NCBI GenBank assembly: GCA_019912665.1
Contig: JAIOIE010000021.1
Span: 1-64,000, forward strand
From: Deltaproteobacteria bacterium
GTDB taxonomy: Bacteria; Desulfobacterota; GWC2-55-46
DNA: 64,000 bases
Direction of reading: 5' to 3'
In this document: positions 34,431 through 41,538 of the stretch, piece by piece
Numbering within the stretch: the first letter of the stretch is position 1
Layout of the letters: each line of letters begins with the position of its first letter
Notes under the pieces: model-generated
What the model saw: only the letters and a program-made list of their open reading frames with translations
Databases searched by the model: none
Told to the model about the DNA's origin: nothing
Made by a program: the position numbers and the translations under genes

Positions 34431-35234
34431 ATGGGTCTTCCGGTAGTAACAGATTCGGTCCAGAGCTATCTCGCGGAAGTGAGCCGTTATCCCATACTCT
34501 CTGCCGAGGACGAGTTCCGGGTAGCCGAGCGTTACTACAAAACGAGGGCTATCGAGGACGCGCACACCCTCGTCACATCGAACCTCAGATATGTCATCAA
34601 GATCGCCCTTGAGTTCAGGAACTACGGCTGCAGGCTCGCGGATCTCATCCAGGAGGGCAATATAGGCCTCATGACCGCGGTCAAGAAGTTCAACCCCTAC
34701 AAGGGCTTCAGGCTCATTACCTACGCGACCTGGTGGATCAGGTCGTTCATACAGGACTATATACTAAAATCCAGGGGGCTCGTTCGGAAGAGCACCAAGG
34801 CCCTCAAGAAGAAGCTCTTCTACAAGACCCCCGCGCTCACGGACGGGGCCGCAGGGGAAGATCTCTCCTACGCCTCCCCTGAGGACCTTGAGCTCAGGAG
34901 CGACCTCTCGCTGGACGCGCCGCTAAAGGAAGACAGCACAACCCATCTCGATCTTTTGAAGGACGAGGGACCTGGCCCGCTCGAAACCGTGGCCCATAGC
35001 GAAGAGAGCGCCATCGTTAAAAAAGAAGTCTCAAGCGCCCTCGCCCTCCTTAACGAGAAGGAGCGGGTGGTCGTGGAAAAAAGGCTCATGTCCGACGAGC
35101 CCGAGAGCCTGCAGGTCATAGGCGACGCCCTCGGCATAACGAGGGAAAGGGTCCGCCAGATAGAGAGCCAGGCAATGAAGAAGCTGGAAAAGTCCCTTGT
35201 CAGGATAAAACAGGCGCTACCACAGGGCGCTTAG
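34431..35234 (+). CDS. rpoH: RNA polymerase sigma-32 (heat-shock sigma factor)
   Basis: 267 residues of the sigma-70 family without region 1.1. Regions 1.2-2.4 run from about residue 10 to 115 (LVTSNLRYVIKIALEFRNYG, ADLIQEGNIGLMTAVKKFNP, FRLITYATWWIRSFIQDYI). An RpoH-box-like KALKKKLFYK follows at about 122. The region 4.2 helix-turn-helix is at about 222-262 (ESLQVIGDALGITRERVRQIESQAMKKL). It directs transcription of heat-shock genes. Its promoter carries a perfect CIRCE, so HrcA should repress the sigma factor gene itself. It is monocistronic as far as visible; a short P2 repeat follows. Confidence 0.95.
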   Translation: MGLPVVTDSVQSYLAEVSRYPILSAEDEFRVAERYYKTRAIEDAHTLVTSNLRYVIKIALEFRNYGCRLADLIQEGNIGLMTAVKKFNPYKGFRLITYATWWIRSFIQDYILKSRGLVRKSTKALKKKLFYKTPALTDGAAGEDLSYASPEDLELRSDLSLDAPLKEDSTTHLDLLKDEGPGPLETVAHSEESAIVKKEVSSALALLNEKERVVVEKRLMSDEPESLQVIGDALGITRERVRQIESQAMKKLEKSLVRIKQALPQGA

Positions 35235-35385
35235 TAGCCCTACACCCCTGAATCCCTGCGTCACGAAGGCCACCACACCGCGCCTCGCACATTTTGGGAT
35301 AAAACTCTTCTGCTCCCTTGAAACTAGTTTTGATATAGACCTTTTGCGCGGCTCCGCGTTTTCCCTTTCGTGCAGAAGGCCTTTT

Positions 35386-35509
35386 CCGCGCTTCCGCGCG
35401 GTTTGAGATAAGGCTCGCTTGCTAGCAACCTCCCCCATAGGGCCGAGCCCGGAGGATGGAGGGCGGAACGAGAGCGGAGCCTTATGCCCAAAAAGAGCGC
35501 GGCAGCGCG
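35386..35509. repeat. P2 structured repeat, copy C (internally deleted)
   Basis: About 124 bp between rpoH and alr. Its first 43 nt (right end, reverse strand) are identical to the left end of copy A, and its other end matches the right end of copies A and B. The middle 300 bp are missing. The same terminal repeat GCGCGGCAGCGCG closes it (35497-35509), with CCGCGCTTCCGCGCGG at the other end. This is the form expected of a MITE-like deletion derivative. The surrounding 35235-35624 gap has no gene. Confidence 0.8.
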
Positions 35510-35624
35510 TTATGTGGTCTTTTCCCCCTTCCCGCCCGCACCTGACGATTTCCTTTGCAAGCTCGCTATAAAAATGATATTAAGTACCCGTTAAAACTTG
35601 CTTTTTTCTTACCGGAGAACGCTT

Positions 35625-36743
35625 TTGAAAAAAAGGCCGACCTCCGCCTTTATCGACAGGGAGGCGCTAAGGTTCAATTACCGCCAGTTGAGGAGCAGAA
35701 TCCCTGCAGGAACGGCCATGATGGCCGTTGTCAAGGCCAATGCCTACGGCCACGGGGATATCGAGGTGGCCCGCGTCCTCGAGGCAATGGGTTCAGAGTT
35801 CCTGGGCGTCGCCATCCCCGAGGAGGGTGCAAGGCTCAGGGACGCCGGGATAACGAAACCCATAGCGGTCCTCGGCGGCATCTTCCCTGACCAGGCCGAA
35901 ATGGCCTTCGATTACGACCTTACCCCCGTCGTCTTCGAGCTCCGGACGGCGCGCTCGCTCGATTCAGAGGCACGGAAAAGGGGAGCGATAAAAAAAATCC
36001 ATGTTAAAATCGACACTGGCATGGGGAGGCTGGGCCTTCTGCCAGGCGAGGCGGGACAGTTCTTTGCCGGTCTCAAGGAATTGCCGAACCTGAAAGTAGA
36101 GGCCGTGCTCTCGCATTTCGCCGAGTCCGAGAGCGAGGACAAGGGGTTCTCCATCTCACAGCTCTCTGTCTTTCAGAGGTCGGTGGAGGAGATAAGGGCA
36201 ACGGGCTTCGACCCTTTGTTTACCGAGATAGCCAACAGCGCTGCGATAGTCGATTTAAGCGGCTCGCACCATAACCTCGTAAGGCCCGGCATAATGCTCT
36301 ACGGCTCATACCCCGCGGAGCGCCTGAGGGAAAGGCTCATACTAAAGCCGGTCCTTGAGCTTAAGACTCGCATACTGCACATTAAGGGCGTACCCAAAGG
36401 CTTTAGCGTCAGCTACGGGAGAAGGTTCACCACAAAGAGGCCGAGCCTTATAGCGACCCTCCCAATCGGCTATGCCGACGGCCTGCCGAGGAGGCTTGAA
36501 GGGAAAGGTGCGGCGCTGGCCGGCGGCAGGAGGGTGCCGCTCGTGGGCGCAATATGCATGGACCTCGCCATGGCCGACGTGACGGACGTGCCGGATGTGA
36601 AGGCCGGGGACGAGGTCGTCATAATCGGCTCGCAAGGCGCGGAGACGATAACAGCGGAAGAGGTCGCCGGGAAGGCCGGCACCATAAGCTACGAGATATT
36701 CTGCGGCATCTCCCAGCGGGTGCCGAGGGTCTATCTCTCTTGA
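35625..36743 (+). CDS. alr: Alanine racemase
   Basis: A PLP enzyme making D-alanine for peptidoglycan. The 372-residue protein has the PLP lysine in MAVVKANAYGHG (about residue 37) and the catalytic tyrosine in FSVSYGRRF (about 265). The active-site LPIGYADGLPR, GAICMDLAMADVT and SYEIFCGISQRVPRVY are all present. The TTG at 35625 is preferred over the TTG at 35598 because GGAGA lies 8 nt upstream. It is followed after 7 nt by mlaE, so it is co-transcribed with the mla genes. Confidence 0.94.
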   Translation: MKKRPTSAFIDREALRFNYRQLRSRIPAGTAMMAVVKANAYGHGDIEVARVLEAMGSEFLGVAIPEEGARLRDAGITKPIAVLGGIFPDQAEMAFDYDLTPVVFELRTARSLDSEARKRGAIKKIHVKIDTGMGRLGLLPGEAGQFFAGLKELPNLKVEAVLSHFAESESEDKGFSISQLSVFQRSVEEIRATGFDPLFTEIANSAAIVDLSGSHHNLVRPGIMLYGSYPAERLRERLILKPVLELKTRILHIKGVPKGFSVSYGRRFTTKRPSLIATLPIGYADGLPRRLEGKGAALAGGRRVPLVGAICMDLAMADVTDVPDVKAGDEVVIIGSQGAETITAEEVAGKAGTISYEIFCGISQRVPRVYLS

Positions 36744-36750
36744 GAGGGCT

Positions 36751-37524
36751 ATGATAAGGGCATACCTCGAAAGCATAGGACGTAGCGCGCAGCGCTTCGT
36801 CGAGGCAGCGGGGCTCATGGCGATAATGCTCATGCGCGCTGTCGTCCTCGTCTTCACACCTCCCGTAAAGTTCCGGAACATCTTCAAGCAGATGGAGTTC
36901 GTGGGCGTGCAGAGCCTTTTCGTCGTAGTCCTTACGGGCTCCTTCACCGGCATGGTGCTAGCGCTCCAGGGGTATAACGCCCTCAAGAGGTTCGGCGCGG
37001 AAAGCCTCGTGGGGCCGACGGTCGCCCTTAGCATGGCAAGGGAGCTCGGCCCGGTCCTCACGGGCCTCATGGTCACCGGGCGCGCCGGGAGCGCGATGGC
37101 CACCGAGCTAGGCACCATGCGGGTCACTGAGCAGATAGACGCCCTCGTTACCATGGCGGTGAACCCCGTCAAATACCTCGTGGTCCCGAGGATAATCGCG
37201 GGGGTCCTGATGTTCCCGCTCCTTACGATTGTCACCGACTTCGTGGGAGTGGTCGGCGGCTACGTCATTGGCGTACAGCTCCTCGGCATAAACCCCGGGG
37301 TCTACGTGGGCCGCACCATAGATTTCGTCCAGGTGAGCGACATAATGACCGGACTTTACAAATCGACCGTCTTCGGCCTCATAACCACGATGGTGGCCTG
37401 CTTTAACGGCTTCTACACGACAGGCGGGGCCGAGGGCGTGGGAAGGGCCGCGACCCTGTCGGTCGTAACGGCGAGCGTGATGATACTCGTATCCGACTAC
37501 ATAATGTCGTCATTCATGATCTGA
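36751..37524 (+). CDS. mlaE: MlaE-family lipid ABC transporter permease
   Basis: 257 residues, five to six membrane helices. Family motifs are SFTGMVLALQGYNALKRFGAESLVGPTVALSMARELGPVLTGLMVTGRAGSAMATELGTMRVTEQIDAL. It forms the inner-membrane core of an MCE transporter moving phospholipid between membranes. The operon is mlaE-mlaF-mlaD after alr. Confidence 0.95.
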   Translation: MIRAYLESIGRSAQRFVEAAGLMAIMLMRAVVLVFTPPVKFRNIFKQMEFVGVQSLFVVVLTGSFTGMVLALQGYNALKRFGAESLVGPTVALSMARELGPVLTGLMVTGRAGSAMATELGTMRVTEQIDALVTMAVNPVKYLVVPRIIAGVLMFPLLTIVTDFVGVVGGYVIGVQLLGINPGVYVGRTIDFVQVSDIMTGLYKSTVFGLITTMVACFNGFYTTGGAEGVGRAATLSVVTASVMILVSDYIMSSFMI

Positions 37525-37528
37525 GCCG

Positions 37529-38290
37529 ATGTCGCCGGCCGCCTTGATAAAGATAGTCGGGCTTAAAAAGTCCTTCGGCCCCAAGAGGGTCCTCGACGGC
37601 GTGGACCTCGACATAGAAAAGGGCAAGATAACCGTCATCATCGGGCGGAGCGGAGAGGGCAAGAGCGTCCTCCTTAAGCACATAATAGGCCTCCTCCGGC
37701 CGGACGAGGGCCAGATATTCCTCGAGGGCCAGGAGATAACGGCCATGCGGGAGCGCGAGTTCAACGAGGTGAGGAAGCGCTTCGGCATGCTCTTCCAGGG
37801 TGCCGCGCTCTTCGATTCCATGTCCGTCGGCGGAAATGTGGGATTTCCGCTCAAGGAACACACCGACTTGAGCGATGAAGACATTATGAAGGTCGTAGGG
37901 GAAAAGCTCCGGAGGGTGGGCCTAGTGGGGGTCGAGCAGATGACGACCGCCGAGCTCTCAGGGGGCATGAAAAAGCGGGTAGGTCTCGCGAGGGCCATAG
38001 TCATGGACCCTGAAATAGTCCTTTTCGACGAGCCGACGACCGGCCTTGACCCCATAATGAGCGATTCCATCGCCGACCTGGTCCTCGATACACAGAGGGA
38101 GCTTAAGACCACGTACGTGCTCATAACCCACGATATCCCCTTCACCTACAAGATAGCCGACAAGATTGCCATGCTCCACGAGGGGAAGATCATCGAGCAG
38201 GGCTCGGTCGAGGAGATGAAGAAGAACCCAAGCCCCATCCTCAGGCAGTTTCTCGAGGGCAGGGCCGAGGGGCCGATAAAGGTATACTGA
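37529..38290 (+). CDS. mlaF: MlaF-family lipid ABC transporter ATPase
   Basis: 253 residues: Walker A GRSGEGKS (about 35-42), Q-loop MLFQGAALFDSM, signature LSGGMKKRVGLARAI, Walker B IVLFDEPTTGLDP and H-loop ITHDI. It powers the MCE lipid transporter with MlaE. It lies 4 nt after mlaE. It lacks the mlaB gene usual in enterobacteria. Confidence 0.95.
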   Translation: MSPAALIKIVGLKKSFGPKRVLDGVDLDIEKGKITVIIGRSGEGKSVLLKHIIGLLRPDEGQIFLEGQEITAMREREFNEVRKRFGMLFQGAALFDSMSVGGNVGFPLKEHTDLSDEDIMKVVGEKLRRVGLVGVEQMTTAELSGGMKKRVGLARAIVMDPEIVLFDEPTTGLDPIMSDSIADLVLDTQRELKTTYVLITHDIPFTYKIADKIAMLHEGKIIEQGSVEEMKKNPSPILRQFLEGRAEGPIKVY

Positions 38291-38395
38291 GGCAGGGCGG
38301 GCCGTTCCTGCCGGAAATAGACAATTGTCATACCCGCTTGACAGCTTTTCCGCTTAAATCCATTGGCGGGATCGGATCCGGAGAATAGAAAGAAG

Positions 38396-39934
38396 ATGGA
38401 GCTACCAAAACTCAGTTCTGAAGCCAAGGTCGGGCTCTTCGTCCTCCTCGGCATTTTACTCCTCGCCTACATGTCTTTGAGGCTCGGGGGCATACAGATC
38501 GGCAGGGCCGAAGGCTATACCCTTTTCGTCGAGTTCGATTCCGCCGCCGGCCTCGACCCCAATGCCGCGGTCCGCGTGGCGGGAGTCGAGGTGGGAAGGG
38601 TCAGGAAGATATCCCTCGTGGACCACAAGGCCCTCCTCGAGCTGCAGATACGGCCGGATATCAAGATAGGGAAGGACTTTACCGCGGTCCTCACCACCAA
38701 GGGCCTCCTCGGCGAGAAGTACCTCGAGCTCCTGCCCGGCCACCCCGGCGCGCCCCCCTTGAAGGAGGGCGAATACATTACCCGTACAAGGGCCTACGCG
38801 GACATAGACAGGCTCATTACCATCCTTAGCGACGTTTCCCTCGATATAAAAAAGATAACCGAGTCGTTGAGCAACGTCCTCGGCGGCGACGCCGGCGAGC
38901 AGACCATCAGCAACATAGTCAAGAACATCGAGGAGCTCACCTTCCGCCTGAACAGGATAGTCGCCAAGAACGACGACCAGTTCGAGAACATCATGAGGAA
39001 CCTCGATTCCTTCACGGCGTTCCTCAATAACGAGGGGCCACAGGTAACGACCGAGCTCAGGACCGCCATAAAGAACCTGAGCGAGTCGCTCCTTGCTACC
39101 TCTGAGAACCTGGACGGCATGATAACCGAGAACCGCGGGAACCTGAAGGATGGCGTCGAGAACCTCAAGGCCGCGTCCCTGAGCCTCCAGCAGGCCATGG
39201 ATACGCTGAACAAGGTCGCCGGGGAGCTCGGCCCTGACATAAGCACCACCATGAGCTCGGTAAAGAACATAGCGCAGAAGATAGACCAGGGCCAGGGCAC
39301 GCTCGGACAGCTGGTGAACGACAAAACGCTCCATGAGAACATAAACAAGACCGTCTCGGGCATAAACAGCTATATAGAGCGGGCAGAGAGCTTCCAGACC
39401 TTCATCGGATTCAGGGGCGAGTACCTCTTCGACGCGCGCGATACCAAGAGCTACCTTACGCTCCGGATACAGCCCAAGGCCGACAAGTACTACCTCCTGG
39501 AGGTTGTCGACGACCCGAGGGGCAAGATTACCGAGGAGACGCGGGAGATAGTAACAAACGGCGTCCCGTCCACCATAACCGAGACAAAGACCACGGACCA
39601 GATAAAGATATCGGCCCAGATAGCCAAGAGGTTCGACAACTTCGTCGTAAGGGGCGGCATAATCGAGTCGACCGGCGGCGCGGGCCTGGACTACTACATG
39701 TTCCGGGACAGGCTCAAGCTCACCCTGGAGGCGTTTGACTTCAGCCGGGACGGCGGGGCTCACCTCAAGGCGGGCAGCACGCTCTATCTTAACAAGTTCT
39801 TCTTCCTTACCGCAGGATACGACGACTTTACCAACAACGTCGGCCTCAGGTCCGCGTACGTGGGCCTCGGCTTCCAGTTCAGGGACGAGGACCTGAAGTT
39901 CCTCCTCTCCAGCGCGCCGCCTGTGTCGTTCTAG
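38396..39934 (+). CDS. mlaD: MlaD-family MCE protein with C-terminal barrel-like domain
   Basis: 512 residues, much longer than the 183-residue E. coli MlaD. N-terminal inner-membrane helix (about 10-30), MCE domain (about 35-115; FVEFDSAAGLDPNAAVRVAGVEVGRV, TTKGLLGEKYLELLPG), then a long helical stalk (about 125-330; repeated NL/NI-rich heptads). A final 180 residues of alternating strands (YLTLRIQPKADKYYLLEVVDD, KLTLEAFDFSRDGGAHLKAGSTLYL, FLTAGYDDF, YVGLGFQF) end in Phe, as in outer-membrane barrels. The ATG at 38396 has GGAGA-type sites; TTG 38363 is less likely. This suggests one protein spanning the envelope. Confidence 0.9.
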   Translation: MELPKLSSEAKVGLFVLLGILLLAYMSLRLGGIQIGRAEGYTLFVEFDSAAGLDPNAAVRVAGVEVGRVRKISLVDHKALLELQIRPDIKIGKDFTAVLTTKGLLGEKYLELLPGHPGAPPLKEGEYITRTRAYADIDRLITILSDVSLDIKKITESLSNVLGGDAGEQTISNIVKNIEELTFRLNRIVAKNDDQFENIMRNLDSFTAFLNNEGPQVTTELRTAIKNLSESLLATSENLDGMITENRGNLKDGVENLKAASLSLQQAMDTLNKVAGELGPDISTTMSSVKNIAQKIDQGQGTLGQLVNDKTLHENINKTVSGINSYIERAESFQTFIGFRGEYLFDARDTKSYLTLRIQPKADKYYLLEVVDDPRGKITEETREIVTNGVPSTITETKTTDQIKISAQIAKRFDNFVVRGGIIESTGGAGLDYYMFRDRLKLTLEAFDFSRDGGAHLKAGSTLYLNKFFFLTAGYDDFTNNVGLRSAYVGLGFQFRDEDLKFLLSSAPPVSF

Positions 39935-39935
39935 G

Positions 39936-40067
39936 CAGGCTGCTCAAAAAGTCCATCTGCTTCGAAGGCTACGTCGCTGGACACCCGGCGTATACAAGAA
40001 TGCGCCTCATTCCTCGCTTCCCTATTCCAATAGGGGGCCTCGCATCTGGAGCTTTTTGAACAGCCTG
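39936..40067. repeat. P3 terminal-inverted-repeat element, copy 2 (inverted)
   Basis: About 132 bp that begins 1 nt after the mlaD stop. Ends CAGGCTGCTCAAAAAG and CTTTTTGAACAGCCTG. Its reverse complement aligns with the other P3 copies, including GGAATGAGGCG and TATACGCCGGGTGTCCAG. Confidence 0.8.
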
Positions 40068-40137
40068 AGCGAATTCTCATTTCTCCGCACTGCTAAGGCG
40101 CTGCGCCTGAAAACCTTGATTTAAGCCCTGAAAAAGG

Positions 40138-40181
40138 ATAAAAGATTAAGGCTGGCCCTTGGGCCAGCCTTAATCTTTTAT
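40138..40181. terminator. Perfect 21-bp hairpin before the ASKHA gene
   Basis: Two 21-nt arms separated by only TT, rich in GGCTGGCCC/GGGCCAGCC, with an A-rich outer left and U-rich outer right flank (AAAAGATTAAG / CTTAATCTTTT). It can act as a bidirectional terminator for the mla operon. The perfect pairing is unusual, and it lies 24 nt before the start codon of the next gene. Confidence 0.7.
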
Positions 40182-40205
40182 GGAGACGGCAGGCTATCCC
40201 GCCAA

Positions 40206-41450
40206 TTGAGCAAAGAAGCCGATAAAACGGGTTTAGGCATAGCCATAGACCTCGGGACGACCACAATCGCGGGTGCGCTCGTGGACCTCGGGTCAGGCTC
40301 TATCGAGGTTTCCGCGTCGCTCCCCAACCCGCAGGCAGCGTGGGGGCGAGATGTGATATCCAGGATGGATGCGGCCCTGGGCGGCCCGGATTCTCTTGGG
40401 GAGATATCGGCGGCGGCCAGAAGCGCCTGCAGCGGCCTCATCGGGAAGCTCGCGGGGGAAAGAAAGCCCCTCGTGCAAGAGGTGTCCATAGCCGGGAATA
40501 CCGTGATGGAGCACCTCTTTCTCGGCATCTCGCCGGAGCCGCTATCAAAAGTCCCGTACAGGCCGGTTTTCAGGGACGCGAAGCGCATCCCCGCTTCTCA
40601 GGCGGAGCTCGGTTGCGATGCGGGGATTTACCTTTTTCCCCTTATCGGGGGGTTTGTCGGGGGCGATGCGGTGGCGGTCGCGCTCGCCCTGGGGCTTAAG
40701 AAAACAAAGAGGCCCGCGCTAGTCATTGACGTCGGCACAAATAGCGAGATACTCCTTGGCGTAAACGGGACAGTTTTCGCCACTTCGGCCGCAGCAGGCC
40801 CGGCGTTCGAGGGCGGAGAGGTCGAGCAGGGCATGATAGCCGGGCCGGGCGCGATCGAAGGGCTAAGGACAGAAGGGGACACGCTCCGCCTCGATGTAAT
40901 CGGCAACTCCGCACCGCGCGGCATTTGCGGTTCGGGGCTTGTGGAGTCGATACACCAGCTCATCAATGCCGGGGTGATAGACAGGTCCGGCAGGATACTC
41001 GACAGGGACGAGGTCAAAACAAACCTCGCGTCCAGAATACAGCCGGGAAAGGACGGAAACTCCTTCGTCCTCTACAGGGACGCAAAGGGAGAGGTCCGGA
41101 TAAACCAGTCGGACGTGAGGTCGCTCCAGACCGCAAAGTCAGCGACCAGGGCAGGGATGGCCGTACTGCTTGAAAAGGCTGGAGTAAAGCCCGAGGAGGT
41201 CGAGCGGGTATACGTCGCGGGCGCGTTCGGAGCCCACTTGAGCCCTGCGGCCCTGACGGGAATAGGCCTTCTGGACAGCCTATGGCAGGAAGTCAGGTTC
41301 GTCGGTGACGCCGCGCTCGAAGGGGCGGCCCTGGCCCTCTCCGACCGGAAAAAGGAAGAGGCCGAGGAGCTTGCGGAAACGGCCAAATATATGCCGCTTT
41401 CAGGGAGCCCCAGGTTCGAGCGGGAGTTCATAAGGAACATGGGGTTCTGA
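40206..41450 (+). CDS. RACo-like ASKHA-domain ATPase (no ferredoxin domain)
   Basis: 414 residues matching the C-terminal ASKHA part (DUF4445) of RACo, the reductive activator of corrinoid proteins. ATP-binding motifs are GIAIDLGTTTIAGALVDL, VIDVGTNSEILLG, AAAGPAFEGGEVEQGM, ICGSGLVESIHQLINAG and VAGAFGAHLSP. Usual RACo proteins carry an N-terminal [2Fe-2S] ferredoxin domain and linker (about 200 residues). Here the protein begins directly with the ATPase fold, so electrons would have to come from a separate protein. TTG start, weak ribosome site. No corrinoid methyltransferase genes are nearby. Confidence 0.85.
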   Translation: MSKEADKTGLGIAIDLGTTTIAGALVDLGSGSIEVSASLPNPQAAWGRDVISRMDAALGGPDSLGEISAAARSACSGLIGKLAGERKPLVQEVSIAGNTVMEHLFLGISPEPLSKVPYRPVFRDAKRIPASQAELGCDAGIYLFPLIGGFVGGDAVAVALALGLKKTKRPALVIDVGTNSEILLGVNGTVFATSAAAGPAFEGGEVEQGMIAGPGAIEGLRTEGDTLRLDVIGNSAPRGICGSGLVESIHQLINAGVIDRSGRILDRDEVKTNLASRIQPGKDGNSFVLYRDAKGEVRINQSDVRSLQTAKSATRAGMAVLLEKAGVKPEEVERVYVAGAFGAHLSPAALTGIGLLDSLWQEVRFVGDAALEGAALALSDRKKEEAEELAETAKYMPLSGSPRFEREFIRNMGF

Positions 41451-41538
41451 AAGAATCCGCAAATCGTAACCTTGAAATGCTTAGAAACCGGGCCAGATGC
41501 CCGGCTCTTAATTCATAAGGAGGTCCGGAGTAACAAAG

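Noticed and set aside
38456-39763. Antisense open frame (435 residues) opposite mlaD
   Set aside because: Same reason: a shadow of a conserved coding strand.
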